A DNA stretch of 64,000 nt, taken from Puccinia triticina (taxonomy: Eukaryota > Basidiomycota > Pucciniomycetes > Pucciniales > Pucciniaceae). The notes beneath the pieces were generated by a model, which made no database searches, was not told the origin of the DNA, and worked only from the letters and a program-made list of their open reading frames with translations. Position 1 is the first letter of the stretch; each line of letters starts with the position of its first letter. The stretch spans positions 2,444,001-2,508,000 of the forward strand of contig NC_070567.1 in assembly GCF_026914185.1 (NCBI RefSeq), read 5' to 3'. A program made the translations under genes and the position numbers. Below, piece by piece: positions 43,600 to 54,134 of this stretch.

Positions 43600-46023
43600 A
43601 ATTAAGGATTCTAATCCCTCTTCTGTTCGTAGAGTGCTAACACTGGGTCAAGAGAAGACGTAAGAGATTTGCGACAGTCAGGATTCTCAACTGGATGATA
43701 TTCAATCAATTTCAGATTCAGACATTCTGACAAACCTTCGAGAGGCGCTGCGGGGTCCCGCTGCGGGCAAGTGGAGGGAGGCTTGTTTAACTGAATGGAA
43801 CCAGTTAGAGGAGATTGACACGTTTGATATTGAAGAGAAGGAATTGAAACATTCAATTGGCACCCGTTTTGTCTTTGACCTCAAACGGAATCCAGACGGT
43901 TCGGTCGCAAAACTCAAGGCTTGTTTTGTGGTACGGGGTTTCAAACAACGATTGGGGCGAGATGTGAAATCCACCTTTGCTCCTACGGCATCTCTCACAA
44001 CGTTACGACTTCTCCTTGTTCTTGCAATAAAGAAATTGTTGGACGATCAATTCATTTGACATTACTGGTGCTTTTGTACACAGTCCAATCAACAAGACAA
44101 TCTATGTCAATCCGCCCGTTGAATTGTTTCCCAGTCTAGCAGGCAAAGTTCTTAAACTCAAAAAGGCTCTCTACGGTACACGTCAAGCAAGCAGGTGTTG
44201 GTGGAAGCACTTCAAGGGATTACTACAACAGTAGGGTTTTGACTGCGATGAGGTAGAAGAGTGTTTGTATTGATATCGGAAAGGATCGTCCACTATAATC
44301 ATCTGGCTTCATGTGGATGAGGGAATCGTTTTCGGCAACAACAATGCAGCTTTACAGATCTTCCAAGAGAATATGGAACAGAGTTTGCGTGTCAAATGGG
44401 ACAATAAGCCGGACATGTTAGTGGGAATCAAGATGGAATACGAAGACAATGCAATCTATCTCAGCCAATTTTTTTTGACGGAACAGACGATTGCAAAGTT
44501 TCAAGACCAAGTTCAACAGATGATCATTCCAACTTAAATGCCGCTTTTGGGGTATACTTTGGTGACTTCCACGTTGTGGAACTACTCTTTGGGGGAATAG
44601 AGCTTAGAGAGGGATGAGTGCGTGAAAAGCTGCCTCTCAGATTGGGAGAGTAATATGGGACAAGAATAAGAGTATGGACTCTTAAAGAAAAGTGTGGCTG
44701 ATGAAGTATTGAGAATAGTGCTTTCTAGACGAAATCAAGGGGGAAAATATACTGTAAAATATGTGGTAAAATAGGCTATGTAATTCTTATTCTGTGACCA
44801 GGGATGCAAAGTGACAATCTGATGGGGGACAAACAGAATGGGCCAAAAGACTCTACATTTATAGTGAGGGGACAACAGGTGGTTCTGAGACGAAGAGAAA
44901 GATGGGAACAGGGTACAAAAAGCCTCCAACAAGGTGACAAGGCAACAAAACAACAAGGCATCTACTACATGGCTTGGGATGACATAAGAGGAAAACAATA
45001 ACCATGGCGCATCAGCCGCCATGCATCTGAGAAAGAGTTACGCCTTGCTGGAATATAGAGGAGTTAATTCTAGTGAACACTCAGGGTCCTTCCTAATAGT
45101 CTGGCTCTGTTTGATGGTGGACTTTCTCCCACTTTGAACCTGATTTTGTACATATTTTATTACCCATTGTGGAGGGCCATCCATGAAAGTGAATACTGAG
45201 AAGTTGAGGCGCCTTGTAGAGATGTTTCTAGGCTATTATGAAGTGTCTGTGGGCGTGGATTACATGTACCAGAGTGATTTCTAGAGGGCGTTTGGCGGTG
45301 ATTCCTTCCTGGTGAGTGTCTGAGTGATGTAATAAGGTTTTGATTAGGCTCACCACAACGTCTGAGCCGGTCAATCCTACACTTTATCAATCTTTCATTG
45401 GTTTGCTTAATTACATTGCTCTGGGGTTGAGACCGGACCTTAGTTTTGCGGTTAATTATTTTTCAAGATTCAGTTCTAATCCGGAAGATTCACACTGGAA
45501 CGCACTCAAACATCTGATTCAGTATCTAGCAACAACCAAAGCAAAACGGCTCAAGTTGGACTGTTGGGATAACAGCTTGGTCACTTGGCCCGACGCAAAC
45601 TGGGGTGGGGAGTTTCAACGGTTGACGTTGGGTTTCATCATTACGTTTTGCGGGAGTCCGATTTCTTGGGGATCAAGACGTCAAAAGGTAGTAGCGACCT
45701 TGACATGTGCGGCCGAGTTCATTGCTCTAGGATCTTCCGTCGATTTCATCTTATTTCTCATTCCCATCCTTTCTTCTCTTGACATCAAACCCAACTTATC
45801 AATCAAGTGCAACAACCGGGCGGCTGTGCTAGTATCAGATGACAATGCTTCAAAAGGTTGGATGAAAAGTTTGGAGCAGAATTTTTTCTTTGTCAACAAT
45901 GCTGTTTGTGAACACAAAATGAAACTGGATTGGGTTTCTACTTCTGACAACATTGCCGACTTTTTCACAAAATCACTCAAGGCAAATCTCCACTCAGCTG
46001 CAATGATGAAGATCTTCAAATAA
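43600..46023 (+). pseudogene. Copia reverse transcriptase-RNase H, split by a solo LTR
   Basis: RT begins with LREALRGPAAGKWREAC and continues through HSIGTRFVFDLKRN and KACFVVRGFKQRLG. A stop at about 44059 and further shifts follow. WLHVDEGIVFG near 44310 is the catalytic VDD motif with the second Asp changed to Glu. At 44574 the frame is broken by the 783-bp solo LTR and resumes at 45358 (SFIGLLNYIALGLRPDLSF). RNase H follows (TWPDANWGG, AAEFIALGS, DNIADFFTKSLK) and ends at 46023. Confidence 0.82.
44575..45357. mobile_element. Solo LTR, 783 bp, TSD ACGT
   Basis: Begins TGTGGAACTACTC and ends GGCTCACCACA, with a TGTGG/CCACA end pair. ACGT lies on both sides (44571-44574 and 45358-45361). 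The copia RT reading is continuous across the site. A nearly identical copy starts at 63300, with about four differences over the 700 bp that can be compared. Small ORFs on either strand have no recognisable domain. Confidence 0.85.
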
Positions 46024-46179
46024 TCCTCAAATTTCCTAAAATGTTTTAGATTCTTATTTCCAATTTATTTTCAATCTTATCACTCTCCTCTCATTTTGTC
46101 ATTTAATTCATACTCTAATCCTTGTGTTTGTTTCATTTTTTTCCCTTTTGATTGTTGTGGTGTGGAGTCTGAGGGGGTG

Positions 46180-46281
46180 TGTTGTAGAGTAGCGGTGTGC
46201 AAACTCCACTTTGGGAGTACGCGGGGTTCAAGAGGTGGACTTGGAGGCAATACAAGATTAAGGGTTTTCCTAGTCACAACA
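46180..46281 (+). repeat. Right LTR of the copia element
   Basis: 102 bp, TGTTGTAGAGTAGC to GTCACAACA, against the left LTR at 40541-40642. It is followed directly by TCCCG and by the remainder of repeat X (TTTGGGAGTTAATC). Confidence 0.92.
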
Positions 46282-46286
46282 TCCCG

Positions 46287-46365
46287 TTTGGGAGTTAATC
46301 TGTGCTTGTTTCCAACAAGACCCTGGCAGCTGATTTTAGAGGTGTTTGTGGTTGTATTAACATCT
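46287..46365 (+). repeat. Repeat X, remainder after the copia
   Basis: Continues the X unit cut at 40540, with TTTCCAACAAGACCCTGG and GGTTGTATTAACA. X ends here: after ATTAACATC the sequence no longer follows the unit, and a gene promoter region starts. Confidence 0.75.
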
Positions 46366-46416
46366 TGCAGGCGGGAGAACCTTGTGCGAGTGAAACAACC
46401 GTTCAGCAAGAAAGAT

Positions 46417-46424
46417 TATAAAAG
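46417..46424 (+). promoter_or_regulatory. TATA box of the 46.6-kb gene
   Basis: TATAAAAG in GATTATAAAAGGGACC lies 148 bp before the inferred ATG. The spacing leaves room for a 5' leader of about 110-120 nt, which is C/T- and A-rich. Confidence 0.5.
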
Positions 46425-46571
46425 GGACCTTTCAACCGTTGAAGATCAAACCATCACCCACTCGAGTCATTCTTTAGCAATACGTCCAAAATATCATGTT
46501 GCCTTCACTCAGAAGCTCACTCTCTTTTCATAATCAAAATCACATTCAACCTCTCAAAACAGTAGATTCTG

Positions 46572-47258
46572 ATGGCTTTGAACAGAGCTCCCAATCACCC
46601 GGTGCATATGACAAGTCTCTAAGAACCTCTTGCAGAAATTAGTACACATTGATTGATGTATTTGACTTATTACTGAAAATTGCTACAGTCCGTACCAGAT
46701 AATGTTCGTGCAAACCAATATGGAAACGTCACCACCCAATCCTTTGTACAATGTGGCGGGCTCGACAGAACTGCACAGCGGGACTTCGAGCTTACACTGA
46801 CGACTAACACAGCACTTGCTAACGTCCTAATTGCAAATACTTTGTATTACATGACTGGCAAGCTGATCGCGACCAACAATGGGAAGACGCCCATTGTCAC
46901 TTACAACCAACATTTGGTCGCTCGCGTGAGGGATTTAGGCAAAGAAGGCTTTGACTTTTGCAACAAGGCTGGAATCCTTGGCCTTGGCATTGTAACGAAG
47001 CGGGAGGAAGTTGTCAATGGGAACAAGAGCCGTCTTGAGGTGAAGCTTGAACATAACAATTGGGATTCCCAAGTAGGTCCCAACCTACTTTCATTTGCCC
47101 TTCTGCTCAAAACCTTCAGGGTCAAGTACGTTGTTACAGGGTCAAAAAACTTCATCAAAACACATTCACTATACGTAATTGGTAGAGAGTGTGGAATCAG
47201 TGGAATTCTTGCCGACTTCAACGTTGAACAGAAGATGGCTGTTGTGCTTGTGAGTTAA
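46572..47258 (+). CDS. Unknown two-exon gene, 199 residues
   Basis: Exon 1 is 46572-46601 (MALNRAPNHP). The intron is 46602-46688, with a GT donor (GTGCAT) and a TTGCTACAG acceptor. Exon 2 runs from 46689 to the stop at 47258 in phase 0. Joining them gives MALNRAPNHP then SVPDNVRANQYG. The protein is a single compact domain of alternating short beta-like and loop segments (VLIANTLYYMTGKLIA, VKYVVTGSKNF) without signal peptide, membrane span or low complexity. No family was recognised; an OB-like beta fold is only a guess. A TATA box and an intact frame beside many broken elements suggest an expressed gene. The gypsy LTR begins 71 bp after the stop. The donor is off-consensus, so exon 1 needs confirmation. 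Confidence 0.6.
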
Positions 47259-47329
47259 TAATTTGCAGCGATTTCAAGTGGCTGACTCCCGTTTCCCATC
47301 CAGGTAAACAATTGCAGTATCACATCCGG

Positions 47330-48131
47330 TGAGGAACTCTGGCCGGTGCTAGGCCGGCAACAGTTTGGGGAGGGGAATGGAAAAGAAAGTAAAACTAAGA
47401 TGTATGCCCTCCGGGGTGATTGGCCAAAAAAAGAGCGCTGAGATTTGTGTAAGCGTGGGGTGAGGTTTGATTTTACAACGGCTGGAGATGCGCGTCGGCG
47501 GTTTTTTGTTGAGAGGAGAGAGCCGGGGATACTGCCGGCGGGGTGTGATCTAAACCAGAAAATTGGAGGAGATTGGTGTTGAGGGGATAAGCTCAGAAGA
47601 CGTGTGAAAATGCGGGCAGACAAAGCGCCAAGACAATGACTTTAAACTTTGATGGAGAGCTGAAAATTATGGTTCAGAGTGGGTCCATGCCGCTCCAAAG
47701 CCTGAGTTCAAACTGAACTTAAACCTTGGAGCTTGTGACATCTAACAGACAGCTCATCACAACCTAGCGCGCACGCGCGCGCTACAAACAAGACAAGAAA
47801 CAGAAAAAAAAAAAAGAAAAACCAACCCATCTCATCCAACAGCCTAACCAACGCGTGCAAAATGAAAGAGAAAAATAACAAGACTTAATGAAAAAGAAAA
47901 TTAACAGGAAAAACAAAACCACCAAAACAGAAACAAGGAAAAGAAAGGAGGAAAGGAAGAAAACCTGAAACACCTTGAGGATGCGCGCCACACTGCGCCA
48001 TTGAACCTTGAGGAAGCCTTGAGGGCTAAAACTTGAAGTCTTGATGTCTTGACTCTTGATGTCCTCTGGCGCGCGCCATGCGCGGCAAAAAAAAAGCTTC
48101 AGCTTCCGAGTGTACCAGATTGTCCACCACA
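47330..48131 (-). mobile_element. 3' LTR of the right gypsy element, about 802 bp
   Basis: From TGAGGAACTCTGG to TTGTCCACCACA. It corresponds to the 3655-5362 LTR in start sequence, in the central GTTCAGA..CCATGCC and AAACCTTGGAG segments, and in the GCGCGCC-rich end. It lies just downstream of the gypsy integrase, read on the minus strand. Its inner end is marked by ACCACA, before a 150-bp untranslated stretch. The matching 5' LTR should lie beyond the right edge or be displaced by the LTR at 63300. Confidence 0.75.
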
Positions 48132-48289
48132 TCCACCCACGACTTGCAGTCTGTCCCTAGACTGCTTGTCCAATGCCCGTGCCTAAATAAAATCTAAGCC
48201 CTGAAAAGGAAAGTGAAAGAAACCAGGCGCGTACGCGGTGCTCACAAGCGTGGCAAGAAGTAGAGCTTTTGAAAATTGAGGTAGTAACT

Positions 48290-49182
48290 ACCCGGGAGGT
48301 GCACACTTGGAGAGGAACTTACTTGTGGTCAGCAATGTCCTTGCAAGAGTAAAACCTCTTGACTTGATCCGCTGCAAAGCGCCTTTTTGAGTTCTGTCCC
48401 CTTGAGTTCCTTTAGCACGTAGGAGCCACCCGGCACCTGCTTCACGATTCGGTAGGGTCCATTCCAACAATGAGCAAACAAATGGCCCCATTGAACCTCC
48501 AGCGCCCAGTTGTACGCAAGGACTTGATCCCCTGGCTTGAGCAGTTCCCAAATCCGCAACATGTTCTTCTCCTCCCAATACCGTACAGATTCGCCCCTTG
48601 TGTCCATCATCTTCTTGTACGCAACTCCGCACGTCTCCTCACTGCGCTCCAATTGCAGGGAGCGCACGACTAACAGATCAGCGGTGTCTTGTACAGAATC
48701 CCAGTTGACCCCACGATAGGACTCAATTTCTAGATCCAAGGGAAGGACAGCCCGCTGGCCAAAGACAAGTTCGTAAGGGGAGTAGCCGGTGGTTTGCTTA
48801 GTCGAGATCCGGTTGGCAAACAAAACTAAAGGTAGAAATTTGCGGCAATTCTTGCCACTCTTGCCTGCCAACTTCACCAACGCCTCTTTAAGGGGTCTGT
48901 GGCCGCGCTCCACCATTCCTTGCCCCTCAGGGTAGCAGGGAGTGGATACACAATGCTGGCCAGGCAGAGCGCGTGGCATTGTGGCAAGCGCGCCCCCAAA
49001 TTCCGAGCTGCCATCTGTTGAGTAAGCTTGAGCCAAACCATAACAAATAGTCCAATGTTCTTGCAAGAAAGCGGCCACCGCCTCTGAAGTCAAGTTGTTG
49101 AGGATTTTGGCTTTGACCCAACCGGAGAAATTGTCGCGCGCAACAATCAAGTACTTAGCGCCGCCAGCTTTTATGAGGGAGA
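48290..49182 (-). pseudogene. Ty3/gypsy integrase, truncated at its N-terminal side
   Basis: Minus strand. The core reads GGAKYLIVARDNFSGW, then STDGSSEFGG (second Asp) and PEGQGMVERGH (Glu), followed by a C-terminal region with KPGDQVLAYNW and WNGPYRIVKQVPGGSYVL and a final frame break. The first catalytic Asp should sit at the VDIS position, where the sequence now reads VQIS, exactly at the junction with the palindrome cluster (about 49182). RNase H and the HHCC finger are missing. The matching RT half is at 58.8 kb, so the gypsy pol was split and lost about 1.2 kb. Confidence 0.8.
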
Positions 49183-49185
49183 TTT

Positions 49186-49303
49186 GGACGAGCATCCAAA
49201 TGGCCATTGGCCGGAAACTTGGACGATCGTCCAAGTGGGAAGGTTTGGAAACTTGGACGATCGTCCAACTGGGTAGGAATGGTGGTTTGGACAATTGTCC
49301 AAG
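49186..49303. repeat. Palindrome cluster TTGGACGATCGTCCAA, left
   Basis: Copies at about 49187 (degenerate), 49221, 49254 and 49288 (variant TTGGACAATTGTCCAA). Two are exact 16-bp palindromes. They lie directly outside the 3' end of the transposase gene and match the cluster beyond its 5' end, so they resemble the subterminal transposase-binding repeats of CACTA-type elements. Confidence 0.75.
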
Positions 49304-49389
49304 TCCCAGGGGCCAAGGGTTGTGTGTCAAGTTCCGCAATACGTCCAGCAAAGAAACCGTTGGATGTTGTCAATCCCTTGTCACGCCCT

Positions 49390-52300
49390 GAGGTTAAAGC
49401 TTATGCATCAGTGGACGCCGATGAGAATGAGGGGGATACAACGGCATGATACCAGGGGTTCACTCACCCAATGATGGACTAAGGCCACTGAAATGGTTTC
49501 AATGTTCACGCCAAAGACCCCTGAAGGATTCGTCATTACTGCCACCAACGGTGGGCCGCTACGCTACATTTAGTCCGTAGTTCAGCGCAGCGTAGCGGAT
49601 CTAAACTACAAATGACAGGGTTTTCCGTTAGCGGGCAGTGATTGCCCGCTACCGCTAACAGGCACCCCTTGAAGCTACAGGGCCTCTATCGCCGCTATCA
49701 GCGCTAGCAGTGCTATTCAACCGCTAAAAAAGCTGATAGTGCTGTTAGCGCCCGTTAGCGTAGCGCAGCGGCCCGTAGCGGGCGCTACAACTAACGGCAA
49801 CGTGTCAGGAACTACGCAACGCTAAACTAGCGGATAGCGCACGCTACAGATAGTTTAGCGTAGCGGCCCACCATTGCTGCCACATGTCCTATGATATCCT
49901 TGGTGGGTAACACAAGTGTTTGAGGAGTGTTAGATTGGACAAGAAGTTGGTAGTGGAGCCTCGAAACCTCTCGGTACGGATTGATATGCGCGTCCTTCTC
50001 GTCCAGTTCCGCAAAGAGGGCCACATGTACCCATGTGGCGTTAGGAAACTGCTCAGAGGTGAAGATTGTTTGGATACTTCCAAACTGGTTCTTTCCTCCC
50101 AACCTAAAGTGAATGTAGGAGTTGCCTTTATGGTCCTTTTCAACAGTGTAATTCTTCTTTTGTGCATCCTTAAAGCTTGGCTGCAAGGTCACCAAAGGAT
50201 TTAAAATTGTGGACGTGTTCGAATTCCTTTCCGATGCTTCGCGAATCCATTGGGACGATGAGTATGGAGGGTATTCGTTCAGATGATCTCGCCAGTTGGC
50301 ATATATTTCACCTGGGAGCACTGTTTGAGAAACCGTTGGCCTTGTCCCCGCACTGACGCCACGAACGTTCCTATCAGTAAGCTCACTCAAGCGTTTAAAT
50401 GTACTCCGCTGCATCCATCGGCGAAACAATGTCTTGCTCAAAACACCTGGATCCGGATCACAATATGTTAGTCAATTGCCACACATCCAGAATCAGAACC
50501 AAGTGAATTGCTGACCGGAATGATTATTGGTTTTGGCTTTCCCAAGGAGTCCGTTCAAGCGCTCCTGGGCCCATGCGGCATACAAAGCTGGTGGCCCAAA
50601 GCGTTCGATTACTTCCGGGAAATGTTGGAGAATATGGATGTTTGGCTTTGATGTAACTGTCGGCCAGCTCTCAAGCGTGTGCTTCCTGTACTGCTTGATT
50701 GCCTTGCGGATGGAGTTTAACTGTGCACTGGTGATCATCCGATGGTTCAACAGATGGATGATGTGAACGATTTTCACCAAGCTTTTGGCTAACACTTTAT
50801 GATGATTGTTTTCCTCACAAAGGTCCCATAGAGGCAATAAGACGAGAGGGTAAAACACAGTGTACAAGATTCCCCATTCGGCTGCTTTCAGTGAACCTGC
50901 ACTTGCGGCGCCTAATTTGAGAGGCAGGCGGTCAACCCACGACGGTAGGCAAGTTTGCTCAATAGCCCGCCAAACACACTCGAGTTCTTCAGGGAGCAAG
51001 CGCGGCGTCTGATCGTCTAACTGCCTCTCCGGCGTGCTTTCCTCCTTGTTGTGAGTGTCCGCTTTGCTCGCCAAGCTTCCCCCAAGAGAATGACGTGATG
51101 CTCGGGCAGATTCCTTGCGCGGATTTATGGTTGCTTGGCTTGAAACACTTCCTTTTTGGCTGGTGAGGCACGCTCGTAGGCTGTACTGATGAACTGTGGC
51201 GCCGGAAGCTTGTGTTCCTCGGGAAGAATTTCCTTGTGGGCGTGTTGCTGGAAGGTTGTCTGCACTTGTTGCGGCCAAAGCTAGAACATTTTCTGTTGTT
51301 AAGCGGCGTTTTGCTGGATGTTTGTCGTCTTCGGCGGGACGTTTTTTGCTCTGAGTTCTCCTTTCAAGTAACACCTCGAACACGGCCTCTTGTTTGCTTG
51401 TTTGAATTTTTCGCATCTTCTTCAGATCGGCCTCGAGCTTCTTCCCAGTAGCTGCCAACCCAAAGTACGAGAGAGAATGGTCTTTGAGCACGCCCAGCAT
51501 TAAAGCATGCATAACATCAATACTAGAGTATTCCAGGGGCCTCCAGTATGGTAATTCGTTCAACAGGCTATAGCGGACACCTTTGTCTTTGACAATGGCA
51601 TTCCTGCGCGTACTATCAGGGCTATCGAGCCATTTCCTAGCCCACTCAATGTGATCTTCATGATTCCGGGGAGGAAATTTTGACGGATCATAAACATTGA
51701 TCTGCGGGCGAGTAAGCTTACACAAAGAACAGAACAGAGTGGCTGAATGAGACGCAAATCCGGCCACCTTTCTCAGTGCTGGGAGATCGGCTATCAATGG
51801 GAGTAGAACTGAGCGGATCGTTCTTCCACCGGGAAAGCGTGACGTTTGTTCAAATGCAACTCCATCAGCAAATTCCAAGAACTCCGTCACCAGCGGTTGA
51901 AGGACATTGTGTATGTGATCGGCTGAGGGCTGGCCTGGAGTGATTCCAAACAGGAAAATATTTTGCTCTAGATAGCGGTCTCCTGGAGGCAAGTTAAGAC
52001 AGACTAAGGTTACAGCGCCAGCCTCCAAACACTTTCCACCTATCTTATTCCCATGAGGATTGAACCAGTCGACGTAGAGGCTAAATACCAGGTTTCCGGA
52101 AGTGCGTGTGTAAGGCTCCGAGGCTGTGCTGGGATGTTTGAAAGTCTTCCATACGGTACCGTCCCATATATCCCGCATGACACCGTCTTGACTCGTATAC
52201 TTCAAAGGCGCTTCGATCAGGTCCTCAAAGTCCTGAAGGAGAAGCTTCCTCTTCAGCCAGTCTCTCAGCCTCTGATAGCAGAAACTTTTAATTGGTCGCC

Positions 52301-53138
52301 AGGCTGGTTTCCCGGAGGCTACGAATTCCTTGAAAACTGGCTCTTCGCACTTCCGAGGCTCTTGTTCATTTGACGCAGAGAGGCTCCTGGCGGATGTGAA
52401 GAATTTGGCCGTACAGCGAGTCGTCAATGTAGCATGAAGCCTTTGCTTTGCCCAACTAGCAGAATCTGGAATGGCTTCGTAGAGCATCCAACATTTTGGA
52501 CAAGTTGCCTGCTCCTGAAAAAAACAGTCCAACCCAAGATGCAATGTTACAGTACTCATCGAAGCTGGGATGTTTTTCAACATGATCAATGTTTCGAAGC
52601 CGAATCTGGTACCCAAGCGAGATAACTTTTGTTTCTCGTCAGCCAGGAACCGCTCACACGCCTCTTCACTCATATAATCCTCAAAGTGGAAGCGAGCGGC
52701 TTGAAGTAACACATGGAGGGAATGTGGATCTATGAATCGCAGCACTGGGTCTAGATGGTGGTTTTCCTGCGTCTGTGGAACGCTATGTGTGTCGTTGGGA
52801 TCGCGCCTGGGATTTTCAGTGTCTGATTGGGATCTCGCAACGAATACGGCCAAGTTGCTGCTTGGGCCTTCTGGGCGGTTGTCCTGGTTGATGGCTTCCG
52901 GGATTGGGATTTGAGATTCAGCGGCTTGTATTCCGGAGGCCGTGGAGAGGGGCCGCGGATGGGGGGTAGTTTCTTGATTATTGAGCCGTCTACTTCCCAG
53001 TATACCGGTCAAATTAGCCAACCTTTTGTGTCTTCGAAAACTCACATCTGACAACGGAACACCCATCCGCTCAATTCCATTGCTGTCACGGTAAACCTTT
53101 TGCCCACAACCAAATTCCTCGCAGCTACAAACGCGCAT
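49390..53138 (-). pseudogene. Tnp2-type (CACTA-like/Plavaka) transposase, interrupted by a MITE
   Basis: ATG at 53138. Exon 1 (53138-50516) holds an N-terminal Cys/His motif (MRVCSCEEFGCGQKVY), acidic/helical linkers, and the transposase core: YVDWFNPHGNKIGGK, HIHNVLQPLVTEFLEFADG, FASHSATLFCSLCKL and SSIDVMHALMLGVLKDH, then WAQERLNGLLGKAKTNN. An intron (50515-50447, GTCAGC..ATCCAG) leads in frame to exon 2 (from 50446; SGVLSKTLFRRWM and an RGxK-type C-terminal domain). At 49883 the frame meets a 331-bp MITE and stops inside it at 49827. Beyond the MITE (49538 downward) the original frame resumes with MTNPSGVFGVNIETISV. Up to the MITE the frame is intact. The exact 3' end is uncertain. Confidence 0.82.
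49546..49876. mobile_element. MITE, 331 bp, TSD CTGCCAC
   Basis: Ends are CAACGGTGGGCCGCTACGCT and AGCGTAGCGGCCCACCATTG, a 20-bp inverted repeat with one mismatch. CTGCCAC flanks both sides (49539-49545 and 49877-49883), a 7-bp exact TSD that may be an 8-bp hAT-type site with one change. The interior is almost one long imperfect palindrome of GCTAACGG, TAGCGG and GCTATC words. It cannot code and would fold into a long hairpin. It sits in the coding sequence of the transposase. Confidence 0.85.
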
Positions 53139-53870
53139 AACCTGAGATGCATACCGTTACCATCATTGCTACATGCTGTTGAGGCGAGGAAAGGACAAGG
53201 AGATACTCACAGATGGTGTTGGAGTATGTGGTTGAGTGTGATTATGCTGACCAACAAGAGGGATGTTTGGAACGTTGAATGAATTCCTGGTTGTCGGCAA
53301 ACACCAGCACTGGCATGAATGCAAGGTTTGGGTTCATTTTCTATGTATGTGCAACAGCTCCTGGGCGCCCAAAATTTACATATGTACACACACACATGTT
53401 TGTACATGTTTGCCATCCCGCTGGCGCAATGGCACAAGTGTCCGGCTGATATCCTTGAATCCCTGTGAATTCAAGGAGCTCAACGGGCCATGATCCACTC
53501 GCCATGTACTACATATGCTGGGGGTTAAACATCCAACCAAGGGATTATCATTGCTAGCATTTCCGGACGCTTTGGACGATTGTCCAAGTTGTTCCTTTTT
53601 CAAATTACCGCACCGCCTTCTTCTTAGGCACATTTTCTAAGAGAATGATAGCCATGGAAGTCAATTTTATTGCCAGAGTTTGACTTGAACGATGGTCCAA
53701 GGTCTTTAACAACTTGGACGATCGTCCAAGTCATTTCCAAAACATAAACCACCTTGCTTCAGAATCTAAATACATACTCTGCAATGCATTTTTTTTGCAA
53801 AAACTCATGACCATCTTTGCCTCTCAAAATTTCACCCCCTCAGGACAACTTGGACGATCGTCCAAATGTC
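53139..53870. promoter_or_regulatory. Transposase upstream region with right palindrome cluster
   Basis: 53139-53560 is the presumed 5' region of the transposase gene. A tRNA-A-box-like word (TGGCGCAATGG) is at about 53424, without a good B-box. From 53571 to 53866 there are copies of TTGGACGATCGTCCAA: exact at about 53714 and 53850, variants at 53571 (TTGGACGATTGTCCAA) and 53686. Together with the left cluster these bracket the transposase gene. The right element border is not resolved. Confidence 0.6.
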
Positions 53871-54134
53871 CAATCGTTCATTGGACACCATGGGCTTGAA
53901 ATTTCCACCCATGAGCCCTTCATCCCTCCGCCACAAGGGACCGGTTCATCTTGGGCGGCTACATCAATGAAAGGGGATTTTCTGCGGCCAAATCAACCAT
54001 GTACAACAGATCCCCAATGTCTGGGTGCTTGGCCACCGGGTGTTGATTTTTTTGCCAACCACACCACCATTTCCACTTTCTCCCTCACTCCTTTGATCGT
54101 CACACTATCAGATCAACCTCTTCCGATCACCAAG

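Larger units (their letters stand above)
40541..46281 (+). mobile_element. Ty1/copia retrotransposon with 102-bp LTRs, TSD TCCCG
   Basis: LTRs at 40541-40642 and 46180-46281 start TGTTGTA.AGTAGCGG and end GTCACAACA. TCCCG flanks both (40536-40540 and 46282-46286). The LTRs differ at three of 102 positions. Order is gag, protease, integrase, RT, RNase H, diagnostic for copia. Without the nested solo LTR the element is about 4.95 kb. The leader (40643-41155) has no recognised gene. A G-rich run (GAGTCTGAGGGGGTG) just before the right LTR is the likely polypurine tract. The LTRs are very short for the superfamily. Many stops and shifts make it inactive. Confidence 0.92.

Noticed and set aside
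44735..45022. 95-codon ORF repeated at 63450-63737
   Set aside because: It lies within the 783-bp LTR family and its duplication simply reflects two LTR copies; no domain or codon bias supports a protein.
47255..48132. Minus-strand ORFs 47255-47623 and 47782-48132
   Set aside because: Inside the gypsy LTR; low-complexity Phe/Leu/Ser sequence from A/G-rich runs.
52053..52373. Plus-strand ORFs across 50.5-53.1 kb
   Set aside because: They are antisense shadows of the transposase gene.
53420..53480. tRNA gene from the TGGCGCAATGG word
   Set aside because: No convincing T-arm or B-box follows and no acceptor stem forms.
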